A stretch of DNA of 64,000 bases from Minwuia sp. (GCA_029210175.1 JARGPL010000001.1:85372-149371); one strand, 5' to 3'; shown: positions 42,404 to 50,648, numbered from the stretch's first letter. The notes: a model not told the origin generated them from the sequence alone. A program made the numbers and translations.

Positions 42404-42756
42404 TGTGGTGAACCTGATCAGGCAGATGAATGGTCCGGCGTGGAAAGGGAACCGGATGTGGCACGGCATTCGGTCCGGTTCATGGTCCCGGCGGCCACCA
42501 GCAGACCCGTTTTTCATGCATTGCGATTGCGGCTTCCATGGGCGTGCATTCCGGGCAGGGGCTGGTGCCCCGCGAAGCCTGCCGCAATATCAGAATGTCA
42601 CCGGACCTTTTCATGGCCGAGGCAGCGTCGCATGACCCCTTGCATGATGATGGTGTATCCGCGACGTTTCGGGGTGGCTTTTCTTCGTTGGCAAGCATTG
42701 CTACAAACGCGGCCAGACGGGTCGCGATCACGACCAGATTGCCTTGGGAGCATGTG
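42404..42756. other. Intergenic stretch, no gene recognised
   Basis: About 350 bp between the divergent dioxygenase and cyclophilin genes. Open frames on both strands exist but carry no recognisable motif, no signal peptide and no good ribosome site, so I see no convincing gene. Promoters for the two flanking genes should lie here; I could not find hexamers with good spacing. Confidence 0.6.
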
Positions 42757-43287
42757 ATGCGTCGATTTCTTGCAATTTTCTGGAGTCTTTTACTGATGTC
42801 GACAGCGAATGCGGCAGATGCCCGCGACCTGGAGAACACTCTCTATATCGAACTCGAGCACGGCCGTGTCGTGATCGAGCTGATGCCCGATGTGGCGCCG
42901 ACACATGTGGCGCGGATCAAGGAACTGGCCCGCGAAGGCTATTACGATGGCATCGTGTTCCATCGGGTCATTCCCGGCTTCATGGCCCAGACCGGCGATC
43001 CGACCGGTACCGGCACCAGCGGCAGCGGCAAGAAGCTGCGGGCCGAATTTTCCAATGTGCCGTTTGATCGCGGGATCATTGGCATGGCACGCACCTCCGA
43101 TCCGAATTCGGCGGACAGCCAGTTCTTCATCACCTATGCCCGTGCATCCCACCTGAATGGCCAGTACACGGTCTGGGGCAAGGTTGTCGAAGGCATGGAC
43201 CACGTGGATTCCATCGCCCCGGGTGAGCCGCCGCGCTATCCCGACAAGATGATCAGCGTGAAGGTTGCTGCTGACGTCGACGGCTGA
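42757..43287 (+). CDS. Periplasmic cyclophilin-type peptidyl-prolyl isomerase
   Basis: A 176-residue isomerase that helps fold proteins by proline cis-trans isomerisation. A signal peptide MRRFLAIFWSLLLMSTANA is cleaved before ADARDLENTL. The cyclophilin core has GRVVIELMPDVAPTHVARIK, GIVFHRVIPGFMAQTGDPTG (Arg and Phe of the active site), IIGMARTSDPNSADSQFFIT and the NGQYTVWGKVVEGMD strand. Length fits bacterial PpiA-like proteins. GGGAG is eight bases before the start. The methyltransferase gene starts 36 bp downstream inside a hairpin that includes the end of the intergenic region. Confidence 0.92.
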   Translation: MRRFLAIFWSLLLMSTANAADARDLENTLYIELEHGRVVIELMPDVAPTHVARIKELAREGYYDGIVFHRVIPGFMAQTGDPTGTGTSGSGKKLRAEFSNVPFDRGIIGMARTSDPNSADSQFFITYARASHLNGQYTVWGKVVEGMDHVDSIAPGEPPRYPDKMISVKVAADVDG

Positions 43288-43296
43288 TGTATTGTT

Positions 43297-43347
43297 CGTG
43301 GCTGCAGGATCAGTAGGACCATCATGAACTATTATCTTGCAGCCACG
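43297..43347 (+). promoter_or_regulatory. 14-bp hairpin that holds the ribosome site and start codon of the methyltransferase in its loop
   Basis: CGTGGCTGCAGGAT at 43297-43310 pairs with ATCTTGCAGCCACG at 43334-43347, fourteen pairs with one G-U wobble. The 23-base loop 43311-43333 contains AGTAGGA and the ATG at 43324. It could set the accessibility of translation start of the downstream gene; function is inferred from structure only. Confidence 0.65.
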
Positions 43348-44199
43348 GCGCTGCGGGCCTTTTCCGCGACCCAGCCCACGAAAGCGCTCTATCGCTGGCT
43401 GGGGAACCTGAAGGGCAGCCGTCAGCTTTCGGAAGAGCGGGCGGGCTGGGTGCTGGCTTGTCTGGCGGAAGCGCCCATGACCGCGCCGAACCGGTTCCTG
43501 GAACTCGGCACCGGCTGGATGCATGCCTACAGCCTCTACCCGGCGCTGCTCTACGATGCCGAAGTGCATTGCTTCGATGTCTGGGACAACCGGTCCTACA
43601 AGGCGTTCCGCAATGCCCTGCCGCAGGTGCGCAGCGGTCTGTCCGACATGGCGCTGGATCCAGACCGGCGGCAGAAGGCGTTGGCGCGACTGGCGGAAGT
43701 CGACGCGGCCGAGGATTTCGAGACGGCCTACAAGCCATTGAACCTGCATTACGCGATCGATCACCACGGGGCGCTGCCATACCCGGATGCGCATTTCGAC
43801 ATGCTGTATTCGGTGGACGTGCTGGAACACGTGGTGGCGAGCGGGTTCGATTCGAACGCGGCTGACTGGTTTCGCGTCACCAAGCCGGGGGGGCGGATGG
43901 TGGCCCAGGTCGGCCTGGATGATCACCTGGCCCACTATGACCCCAGCCGGTCCAAGAAGCACTACCTGCGCCATTCCGATGGCACGTTCCGCAACTGGCT
44001 GGAAAATGACGTCCAGTACATCAATCGCCTGCCGGCCGATGCGATCCTCGCGAAGCTGGAGGCGGCTGGTTTCCGGGTCCTGCAGGCGGAGCGGTTCCGG
44101 GTCGAAGAGCGCCCGCCGGTGCATGCGGACTATGCCGGTCAAAGCGACGATGACATCATGACCTGGCGGCTGCACCTGACGGTGGAACGGCCCGCCTGA
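43324..44199 (+). CDS. Class I SAM-dependent methyltransferase
   Basis: A 291-residue methyltransferase. The glycine-rich SAM loop is in NRFLELGTGWMHAYSLYPAL (residues near 59-78) followed by an acidic residue in VHCFDVWDNRSYKAF. Motif IV-like segments are DAHFDMLYSVDVLEHVVASG and TKPGGRMVAQVGLDDHLAHY. The tail HADYAGQSDDDIMTWRLHLT is unrecognised. Targets could be lipids, proteins or small molecules; nothing here shows which. The N-terminal MNYYLAATALRAFSATQPTK has no signal peptide. The start codon is in the loop of a 14-bp hairpin. Confidence 0.85.
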   Translation: MNYYLAATALRAFSATQPTKALYRWLGNLKGSRQLSEERAGWVLACLAEAPMTAPNRFLELGTGWMHAYSLYPALLYDAEVHCFDVWDNRSYKAFRNALPQVRSGLSDMALDPDRRQKALARLAEVDAAEDFETAYKPLNLHYAIDHHGALPYPDAHFDMLYSVDVLEHVVASGFDSNAADWFRVTKPGGRMVAQVGLDDHLAHYDPSRSKKHYLRHSDGTFRNWLENDVQYINRLPADAILAKLEAAGFRVLQAERFRVEERPPVHADYAGQSDDDIMTWRLHLTVERPA

Positions 44200-44207
44200 T
44201 CGATTGA

Positions 44208-44243
44208 TCCATCATGTGACGCAGGTTCACCAACCCGCTCCCC
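44208..44243. repeat. Half copy of dispersed palindromic repeat
   Basis: This segment matches the left flank and outer arm of the full copy at 32285-32355: TCCATCA, GTGA and CCAxCCCGCTCCCC agree, about 26 of 36 positions. No second arm is present. It lies between the methyltransferase stop and a terminator. Confidence 0.5.
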
Positions 44244-44273
44244 AAAACGAAAAGAGGCGGGTTGCCCCGCCTC
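44244..44273 (-). terminator. Rho-independent terminator of the peroxiredoxin gene
   Basis: On the minus strand an 8-bp stem (GAGGCGGG with CCCGCCTC, 44273-44254) with a 4-base loop is followed by TTTTCGTTTT. It lies 46 bp downstream of the peroxiredoxin stop. On the plus strand it also follows the methyltransferase gene but without a T run. Confidence 0.85.
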
Positions 44274-44319
44274 GATCCAGTTCTGTCGTCATCGGTCAGT
44301 TGGTTTCTGACGTCAGGTG

Positions 44320-44805
44320 TCAGAGGTTGCCCAGCACGGCTTCGGCACCGGACACGGACATCTCGCCCGGATTCGGTTCGACCGCCAGATGGGTTACCTT
44401 GCCATTGTCGACGACCATGGCAAAACGCGTTGCGCGCTTGCCCAGGCCGCGTGCCGACAGGTCCAGTTCCAGACCCAGCTTGGCCGTGTAATCGCCGGCA
44501 CCATCGGCCAGCATCATGACCTTGTCGCCAACGCCCTGATCCTTGCCCCAGGCACCCATGACAAACACGTCATTGACCGAAAGGCAGGCCACGGTATCCA
44601 CGCCCTTGGCGCTCAGCGCTTCGGCGTTCGAGATGTAGCTTGGTACATGCTTGGCGGAGCAGGTGGGCGTGAAGGCGCCGGGAACGGCGAACAACACGAC
44701 TTTCTTGCCATCGAACAGCTCGTTGGTCGGCAGCGGGGCCGGGCCTTCGGCGGTCATGTGCATCAGCATGCCTTCGGGCATGGTATCTCCGACCTGAATG
44801 GTCAT
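44320..44805 (-). CDS. Peroxiredoxin, Prx5/AhpE-like (redoxin family)
   Basis: A 161-residue peroxidase. The peroxidatic Cys is residue 49 in VPGAFTPTCSAKHVPSYISN, the TPxxC active-site motif. DVFVMGAWGKDQGVGDKVMM and RATRFAMVVDNGKVTHLAVE are the Prx5 core. The gene begins MTIQVGDTMPEGMLMHMTAE. It reduces hydroperoxides, probably with glutathione and glutaredoxin as in Prx5-type enzymes; the glutathione synthetase gene elsewhere in the window makes that plausible. Terminator downstream. No OxyR-like site could be assigned upstream. Confidence 0.92.
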   Translation of the reverse strand: MTIQVGDTMPEGMLMHMTAEGPAPLPTNELFDGKKVVLFAVPGAFTPTCSAKHVPSYISNAEALSAKGVDTVACLSVNDVFVMGAWGKDQGVGDKVMMLADGAGDYTAKLGLELDLSARGLGKRATRFAMVVDNGKVTHLAVEPNPGEMSVSGAEAVLGNL

Positions 44806-44965
44806 CGGTATTCTCCTTGATTGGTCCAGCGGGTGATGTTTCACGGGCTGCACAATGGCTTACCTCGCCCGATGTTGCCAAGCCGTAGATTGGTTGACGT
44901 CAAAGACACGCAGGCTGCACGGCCTGATCGGGCGCGCAACGGCCGTGCCAGATCTCATCTGATGA

Positions 44966-45823
44966 TCATTCGGTCGCCGCCACCAGGCCCGTCGCCTCGA
45001 TGGCGCGTCCGGCACCATGAACAGTGACCGTGACCGGCTGTCCCTGCTGGGCAGCGATCCCTTCGGCGGCCCCTTCGATCCCGACCGCGCATTCAAGTGC
45101 ATTACCAGTGGTCCGGGTGCACACGGCGTCCCCGAAGATCAACCCGGGTAGCCCTTCGATGATGATCTGTGGGGTGTCGATCCAGGCTGGCGGGAGAATG
45201 CGGAATGTCATCCGGGAGGGTCCCTCATCGCTTCGGTTGATTCGCATGTCGTGCAATGCGTCGGCAACATGGTCAGGTGCCGCGCCGAGGGCCATCTTGA
45301 TGGCCTTCCCGTGACGGTTCCGGGGCAGATCCCCGGCGGGCAGGTCCAGGACGAGGCTGACGTCGACGGGGACGCAGATGTCAGCGCACGCGGCATAGGA
45401 AAGATGAAGACCGATTTTCGTGGACCGGTGCTTGTCGCGCTGCTGGATCGCCACGGGAAGGATGAGCTGGTGTTCGTAGCCATAGGTCCGCAGGCCATAG
45501 AACATGAACGTCTGCGGCAGCGGCCATGCGGTTTCGCCCATGACCACGCCATCGTTGCCGGACCAGTCAGGGATCGGCGGGAATCCCGCATCACCTGGGC
45601 TTCGCCAATAGACCTTCCACTTCGGTGCGATGACGAAATCGAGCCCGATCATGTCGATGCCATCCGGCGTTTGTCCGGCGATCAGCCGGACCTCTGCTTC
45701 CGGAATGCCTTGCCAGTCCGAAGCTGATTGCCCGGCCTCCGCATCGGTCATGGTGGCGGCAAGAGCGGCCAGCGACAGCAGCAATCCAGCGGCGAGTGCA
45801 ATCTTTGAAGCAGGCATCGGCAT
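44966..45823 (-). CDS. DsbD N-terminal-domain-like secreted protein
   Basis: A 285-residue exported protein. The signal peptide MPMPASKIALAAGLLLSLAA continues to about ATMTDAEAGQS. The mature region has TPDGIDMIGLDFVIAPKWKV, YWRSPGDAGFPPIPDWSGND and a pair of cysteines in LSYAACADICVPVDV, the pattern of the DsbD N-terminal immunoglobulin-like domain. The membrane and thioredoxin domains of full DsbD are not encoded here or nearby. Additional cysteines lie in DAVCTRTTGNALECAVG. It could accept electrons from a separate CcdA-like protein. The end faces the peroxiredoxin gene. Confidence 0.75.
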   Translation of the reverse strand: MPMPASKIALAAGLLLSLAALAATMTDAEAGQSASDWQGIPEAEVRLIAGQTPDGIDMIGLDFVIAPKWKVYWRSPGDAGFPPIPDWSGNDGVVMGETAWPLPQTFMFYGLRTYGYEHQLILPVAIQQRDKHRSTKIGLHLSYAACADICVPVDVSLVLDLPAGDLPRNRHGKAIKMALGAAPDHVADALHDMRINRSDEGPSRMTFRILPPAWIDTPQIIIEGLPGLIFGDAVCTRTTGNALECAVGIEGAAEGIAAQQGQPVTVTVHGAGRAIEATGLVAATE

Positions 45824-46004
45824 CTGGAAGGGGTCCTCGGCGGCGGGAAATGACTCTGTCAGTTGGATACCTCTGGCGCTCGGGAAGTGCCATGCTGTTG
45901 CAAACAAGAATGCGTGTGGACGGTTCCGTCGGACGAATCTGCCCGGGGAGGGGTGCTGGCGGCTTGACCCGCGCGATTGTCGGCATTAAAGACCGCAGCA
46001 CTGT

Positions 46005-46082
46005 GGCGGGTGTAGCTCAGTCGGTTAGAGCGCCAGATTGTGGCTCTGGAGGTCGCCGGTTCAATCCCGGTCACTCGCCCCA
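46005..46082 (+). tRNA. tRNA-His (anticodon GTG) with encoded G-1 and CCA
   Basis: A complete cloverleaf. The acceptor stem GCGGGTG (46006-46012) pairs with CACTCGC (46072-46078) with one G-T pair. G-1 at 46005 faces C73 at 46079, and CCA is encoded at 46080-46082. The anticodon stem CCAGA/TCTGG encloses TTGTGGC, anticodon GTG. D and T loops are normal (TTCAATC). G-1 with C73 is the identity element for histidyl-tRNA synthetase in most bacteria. Confidence 0.97.
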
Positions 46083-46306
46083 CTTTCCCCTTCGGCACGA
46101 AATCCTGTTTTTTCATGGACTGCCTGAGGCGCCACGCGCTTTCCAGAACCCTTTGACGGGATCAGTCCGGGGCTTTATCGACTATTTGGTGTATGATTTG
46201 GTCCGCACTTCTGGCATTGATGCGTTTGCAGCGCAGATGTTGAACGTGTTAACACACCGTCGGGAATCGGGTCGGGTAGCAGGTAGATGACAGGATTTGG
46301 TCTGGC

Positions 46307-47614
46307 ATGAATGTGGTTGCCGACAATTCGACCCGGTCTCGGTCTGGCCCGGCTGGGGTCAGCGTGCGACGCAAGTGGCATTCGCGGCTGGTGCAGTCCT
46401 TTCCCGTCCAGCTTCTGCTCGGCCTCTCCGTCGCGGTGATCCTGCCCGCATTCGTGCGCTGGGATATCGGGGTGGTGACGGAGATCAATCCCGGTCAGTA
46501 TCCGTCCATGATCGGAACATCGATCGCGTTCATGCTCGGTCTGCTGTTGCTCAGACGTTTCAGCCGGTTTCCCGGGGTTCAGGGTTCCGGCTACATCGTG
46601 CCCTGCTTTCTGTTCACGTTCGGTATTCTGGTCGCCGTGATGTTCTTCTGGCGTATCGGGTTCGCCCGCAGCCAGATCATCGGCAGTTTCGGCATGTCCA
46701 TCATCTGGTGCTACATCGTCTGGTACGTGAACCGGTTGCAACGCACACCGGAACTCGCTGTCGTGCCGTTCGGCAGCTTCCGAAGCCTGCTGGAGCACTC
46801 TGGCGGTGTGAAGCTCCATGTTCTCGAACTGCCGACCCTGCACGGCGTCCGGGCGGATGCCGTGGTTGCGGACCTCCGCGCCGAGTATCCGCCGGAATGG
46901 GAACGCTTTCTGGCCTACTGCGCCCTCGCGGGCACGCCCGTCTATCACATGAAACAAGTGTCGGAGTCTCTCACCGGGCGTGTACGGATCGAACACCTGT
47001 CGGAGAACACGCTGGGGGCCCTGATCCCCTCACCGGAATATGTCGCCATCAAGCGGATACTCGAGACGGCGGCGGTCCTGCTCGCGTCACCGATCCTGGT
47101 TCCGGTCGGACTTTTCACCGCGCTCCTGATCCGCATCGACAGCAGGGGGCCGGCGATCTTTCGCCAGGAACGCGTCGGATACCGGGGCGAGGCATTCACG
47201 ATGTTCAAGTTCAGGACCATGCGTGATGAGCCGGATGGCCCGAGTTTCACCCAGGCGCTTGATCCGCGTGTCACACGGGTAGGCCGGTTCCTGCGGCGAT
47301 ACCGGTTCGACGAAGTGCCACAGATGATCAACATCCTGCGGGGGGAAATGAGCCTTATCGGTCCCCGGCCTGAGTCGATTGAACTCTCACGCTGGTACGA
47401 CAACGAGATCCCGCATTACAGCTACCGCCATATTGTCAGGCCCGGAATCACGGGCTGGGCTCAGGTACAACAGGGGTTTGCAGCGGAAGTCGAGGATGTG
47501 ACGGACAAGCTCCACTACGACTTCTATTACATCAAGCATTTCACGCCCTGGCTCGATCTCCTCATCGTCCTGAAGACGATCCATGTCATGCTGACAGGAC
47601 GTGGCTCCCGTTAA
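46307..47614 (+). CDS. Sugar transferase, initiating enzyme of exopolysaccharide synthesis
   Basis: A 435-residue membrane protein. Four to five N-terminal helices (residues about 33-150) include QLLLGLSVAVILPAFV, GTSIAFMLGLLLL and FLFTFGILVAVMFFW. The catalytic domain (from about residue 248) begins KRILETAAVLLASPILVPVG and has GPAIFRQERVGYRGEAFTMF, KFRTMRDEPDGPSF, LRRYRFDEVPQMINILRGEM and SLIGPRPESIELSRWY, the hallmarks of polyprenyl-phosphate sugar-1-phosphate transferases of the ExoY/WcaJ group. It moves a sugar-phosphate to the lipid carrier. It is the first gene of the polysaccharide block, after a 224-bp gap from tRNA-His. Confidence 0.93.
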   Translation: MNVVADNSTRSRSGPAGVSVRRKWHSRLVQSFPVQLLLGLSVAVILPAFVRWDIGVVTEINPGQYPSMIGTSIAFMLGLLLLRRFSRFPGVQGSGYIVPCFLFTFGILVAVMFFWRIGFARSQIIGSFGMSIIWCYIVWYVNRLQRTPELAVVPFGSFRSLLEHSGGVKLHVLELPTLHGVRADAVVADLRAEYPPEWERFLAYCALAGTPVYHMKQVSESLTGRVRIEHLSENTLGALIPSPEYVAIKRILETAAVLLASPILVPVGLFTALLIRIDSRGPAIFRQERVGYRGEAFTMFKFRTMRDEPDGPSFTQALDPRVTRVGRFLRRYRFDEVPQMINILRGEMSLIGPRPESIELSRWYDNEIPHYSYRHIVRPGITGWAQVQQGFAAEVEDVTDKLHYDFYYIKHFTPWLDLLIVLKTIHVMLTGRGSR

Positions 47615-47915
47615 GCGTGTGCTGCGTGCGGTCCCGGTTGTGCATGAGGTGCCGCGGATGCCCGGCGTGACCGGAAGGCCCGACGACAGGCGTGCGTCAG
47701 CGGGCGCAGATGCCTATGCGATGTTTCTGCAACATGCCGTTGAAACTTGTCCCCTGAACCAGTCCTCGCGAAGACCCTGGCCATTCGGAGGCGAAAAAAT
47801 TGGCGAGCATAATCTTTCAAGTATCGGGAAAATATGGCAAAATCACACACGACGGCGCAGTGCGGCGCGTAATGTCCAGCGATTGTCACGCCTGGTCGAT
47901 GAAGGGCCTTTGCCA
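47615..47915. other. Intergenic stretch before the secreted Ala-rich protein
   Basis: Roughly 300 bp with no convincing gene. The 3' part (47798-47853) is clearly richer in A and T than its surroundings, which is a common feature of regulated promoters. The promoter proper is at 47916-47944. Confidence 0.6.
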
Positions 47916-47944
47916 TTGACCGGCGCAGGTGCAGCAGATACTTT
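47916..47944 (+). promoter_or_regulatory. Predicted sigma70-type promoter of the secreted-protein/barrel/export genes
   Basis: TTGACC at 47916-47921 and TACTTT at 47939-47944 with a 17-base spacer. The start codon at 47974 lies 29 bases further on, with GGGAGA between. The same -10 hexamer is used in the MarR operon promoter. Confidence 0.65.
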
Positions 47945-47973
47945 CCTTGCAACTCACATCGGGAGATTTGGTG

Positions 47974-48501
47974 ATGCGTAAGGTTCTTGTTTCTATAGCC
48001 CTGCTGTTCGGGCTGGTGTTTGCGATCCCGCAGATGGCGATGGCGCAGACTGCTGAACAGGCACGTGCGGCCCTTTTGGCCGAGCTCGAGGCTCTCGGTG
48101 TCTCCGAGGCTGATGCCGAGCCTGAGGATCTTGCCGATGCGGCGGTTGCCGCGATGGTGGCCAATCCGGGGCTTGCCGCTCTGATCGTGCAGGCCGCAAT
48201 CGCCAGCCAGACCGAATCGGCGCCGCTGATTGTTGGTGCCATTGTCGCCTCGCCTGCCAAGCCCCAGTCTATCTCTGCCGGGTTCGTGGCGGCGAATGCT
48301 GCGGTTGTCGCGCCTGAGCAGTCTGCTCAGATCGTTGTTGCGGCGGCCACCTCGTCAGGCGAAAGCATCGAGTCCATCGTTTCTGCCGTCGCTGCTGCGA
48401 CCGGCCAGGATGAGGCGGCTCTGGCGGCAGCTGCTGCTGATGCCGGTGACGATGGCAATGATGTCGGCGGTCAGGATGAAGAGTCAGGTACACCTTCCTG
48501 A
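47974..48501 (+). CDS. Secreted alanine-rich protein of unknown function
   Basis: A 175-residue exported protein. Signal peptide MRKVLVSIALLFGLVFAIPQ ends near MAMA, before QTAEQARAALLAELEALGVS. The mature part is dominated by Ala, Val, Ser and Gln, with helix-like stretches (AALIVQAAIASQTESAPLIV, SAGFVAANAAVVAPEQSAQ) and an acidic tail DAGDDGNDVGGQDEESGTPS. I recognise no family. Low sequence complexity makes homology searches weak. It is the first gene after the predicted promoter, followed 85 bp later by the outer-membrane barrel gene, so it probably belongs to the polysaccharide export locus, perhaps as a periplasmic spacer or scaffold. Confidence 0.7.
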   Translation: MRKVLVSIALLFGLVFAIPQMAMAQTAEQARAALLAELEALGVSEADAEPEDLADAAVAAMVANPGLAALIVQAAIASQTESAPLIVGAIVASPAKPQSISAGFVAANAAVVAPEQSAQIVVAAATSSGESIESIVSAVAAATGQDEAALAAAAADAGDDGNDVGGQDEESGTPS

Positions 48502-48586
48502 CCCGTCGCCTATGCGATTTCTGTTTTGACTGAGCCTTGGTTGCAGTCATGAGTGTTATCCAAATTTTGGTCCGAGGGGGCTGGTT

Positions 48587-49804
48587 ATGAAAGTTGTTCG
48601 GAGTGGATTGCTCGCGGTTGCGGCAATGTCAGTGATCGGGTCTGGTGCGTATGCCCAGGGTCGCGAGTATCAGCCGAACGGAGCACGCGTTGGCAGCTTC
48701 ACGGTGTATCCGTCGGTGAAGGTTGACGTCGAATATGTCGACAACGTGTTCGCTGAAGACAACAACGGCACGTCGGATGTGATTGGTCGCGTGAACCCCC
48801 AGGTCCTCGCGCGCTCAAACTTCAAGCGTCATCAGGTGATCGCACGGGCCGGTGTCACGGCTGCGTTCCACGAAAACAATGATGACGACAATACCGTCGA
48901 CGCGAATGTCGGGATCGACGGTCGGGTGGATGCCTCGCGTTCGTTGACCATTCGTCCCACGGTGTCCTATCGCCTGGCGAATGAGGCGCGTGGCTCTGAC
49001 AACGTCGTTGGTAACGCGGCGGAACCGGTCGAGTTTGACGTCGCAAAGGCTGGTCTTGGCCTTGATTATGTCGTCGGTCGGCTCGCGTTCACGCTGGATG
49101 GCAGCGCTTCCTATGTCGATTATGACGACCTCGCGCTCGTTGGTGGTGCTGTCGACAACCAGGATGACCGTGACCGTCTGGAGCTTCGTTCCCAGGCCCG
49201 TGTGGCTTACGAAGTTCGTCCGAAGCTCAGCCTGTTCGTGACCGGCGGCATCGCGATGTTTGACTATGACGACGTGGACGACGCGGTTCTCGTGAAGCGT
49301 GACTCCGAGGTCTACAATGTCGGCGCTGGCGTCGCCTACAACCCGACCGCGCGTACCAAGGTGAGCGTCGGCGCGGGCTACATCAGCCAGAGTTTCGACA
49401 ATGCCGCGTTCAGCGATGTCGATGGTGTTGGTGTCAATGTGAATGCGGAATGGCAGGTCAGTGCTCTGACGACCCTGACCGCACGCGCCGAGCGTCGGAT
49501 CGATCAATCTGCTGACGCTGCCGTGGGTTCCGAGTTGGTTCTCGATACCCGGATTGGTGTGCGCCATGAGCTGCGTCGCAATATCGTTGTCGGCGCTGGT
49601 GTGGGCTATACCAACCGTGAATTCGAAGGTCTGACAAGCAACCGCGATGACGACATCTATCAGGCGCGGCTCCGGGCTGATTACTTCATCACCCGTAACT
49701 TCTCGGTTGGTGGCCGGTACCAGTTCACGCGCCGGATCTCGAACACGACCGCTAACGGTTTCAGCCAGAACAGTGTTCTTGCCACGGCAACCGCGCGGTT
49801 CTGA
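48587..49804 (+). CDS. Outer-membrane beta-barrel protein
   Basis: A 405-residue outer-membrane protein. Signal peptide MKVVRSGLLAVAAMSVIGSG is cleaved at AYA before QGREYQPNGARVG. The rest alternates hydrophobic and polar residues in many short strands, for example KLSLFVTGGIAMFDYDDVD and KVSVGAGYISQSFDNAAFSD. The C-terminus LATATARF ends in Phe, the usual outer-membrane insertion signal. It resembles the barrel family (BBP2-like) found next to capsule and exopolysaccharide genes in proteobacteria. It likely provides or flanks the export pore together with the Wza-like protein encoded 57 bp downstream. Confidence 0.85.
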   Translation: MKVVRSGLLAVAAMSVIGSGAYAQGREYQPNGARVGSFTVYPSVKVDVEYVDNVFAEDNNGTSDVIGRVNPQVLARSNFKRHQVIARAGVTAAFHENNDDDNTVDANVGIDGRVDASRSLTIRPTVSYRLANEARGSDNVVGNAAEPVEFDVAKAGLGLDYVVGRLAFTLDGSASYVDYDDLALVGGAVDNQDDRDRLELRSQARVAYEVRPKLSLFVTGGIAMFDYDDVDDAVLVKRDSEVYNVGAGVAYNPTARTKVSVGAGYISQSFDNAAFSDVDGVGVNVNAEWQVSALTTLTARAERRIDQSADAAVGSELVLDTRIGVRHELRRNIVVGAGVGYTNREFEGLTSNRDDDIYQARLRADYFITRNFSVGGRYQFTRRISNTTANGFSQNSVLATATARF

Positions 49805-49861
49805 TAGCGATCTCATGCTGGTCCATTTGTCCGGCATGAATTCAAGGAGCTTGACGTAGAT

Positions 49862-50443
49862 ATGGGGACAGTTCAGTTGGCGATGATGCCGTTTGCGCGC
49901 ATGACCTTGCTGTTGGGCTGTCTCCTTCTACCTCTCCTGGTGCCGAGCGCCCCGGCCATATCCCAACAGGGCGCTCCGCAATATGCGCTTGGTCCGGGTG
50001 ACCGGCTCCGGGTCACGGTCTTCGGCGAAGAAGATCTTTCCGGCGAATTCGAAGTTGACGGCAATGGCCGTATCTCCCTGCCGCTGATTGGCGCGGTCGA
50101 TGTTGATCGGCAGTCCCTGCGGCAGGCTGAGCAGGCCATTGCGACGAAGCTTCTGGACGGCTATCTGCGCAACCCGAAGGTCAGCGTCGATGTGCTCAAC
50201 TATCGTCCCTTCTATATCCTCGGCGAAGTCAATGAGCCTGGAAGTTATCCCTATCGGGCCGGCATGACCGTCCTGAATGCGGTTGTTCTGGCGGGCGGCT
50301 ATACGGTACGGGCGGATGAGGATGACATTACGCTGCACCGGGGAACCGATGCCGTCTCGACTGATGACGAAGGCGTTCCTGTCGCACAGAACACCGTCGT
50401 GTTGCCCGGGGATATTCTCCGCGTTCACGAACGCTTCTTCTGA
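49862..50443 (+). CDS. Wza-like polysaccharide export protein (Poly_export + SLBB)
   Basis: A 193-residue periplasmic or outer-membrane protein. A hydrophobic leader near residues 14-33 ends before SQQGAPQYALGPGDRLRVTV. The polysaccharide export domain contains VFGEEDLSGEFEVDGNGRIS and GAVDVDRQSLRQAEQAIATK. The soluble-ligand-binding beta-grasp segment is YFIL-like at FYILGEVNEPGSYPYRAGMT and VLNAVVLAGGYTVRADEDDI. It is half the size of Wza, lacking the C-terminal outer-membrane helix, like many alphaproteobacterial ExoF/GumB-type proteins. Its place after the barrel gene suggests a two-part export channel. The partner tyrosine kinase (Wzc) is not encoded here. Confidence 0.9.
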   Translation: MGTVQLAMMPFARMTLLLGCLLLPLLVPSAPAISQQGAPQYALGPGDRLRVTVFGEEDLSGEFEVDGNGRISLPLIGAVDVDRQSLRQAEQAIATKLLDGYLRNPKVSVDVLNYRPFYILGEVNEPGSYPYRAGMTVLNAVVLAGGYTVRADEDDITLHRGTDAVSTDDEGVPVAQNTVVLPGDILRVHERFF

Positions 50444-50648
50444 TCAGTCTTTATCGCGCCATCATTCAGCGTACGGTCGTTCACCCATGACCGCCTGTAT
50501 CTTCCGGGATATCCGGCACCAACCAGCGAGACCATGATCCATTGTCGGGCTTGAGTCGTCAGCCACCGCCCTTTGGGCAACCAGCAGGTGATCGCTGTTT
50601 GCTGATCTCGGATCACGGCATCGCACCTCGTCCCGGCAACTGCAGCTG

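Noticed and set aside
42480..42839. Minus-strand frame of 119 codons overlapping the cyclophilin start
   Set aside because: No ribosome site, no motif, and it overlaps the clear cyclophilin signal-peptide region.
46153..46197. TTGACG and TATGAT as promoter of the sugar transferase gene
   Set aside because: The two hexamers are 33 bases apart, far from the 16-18 needed; TATGAT alone is not enough.
47601..47981. Possible small gene between the sugar transferase and the secreted protein
   Set aside because: The translated product is Arg-rich and without motif, runs through the predicted promoter and overlaps both flanking genes.
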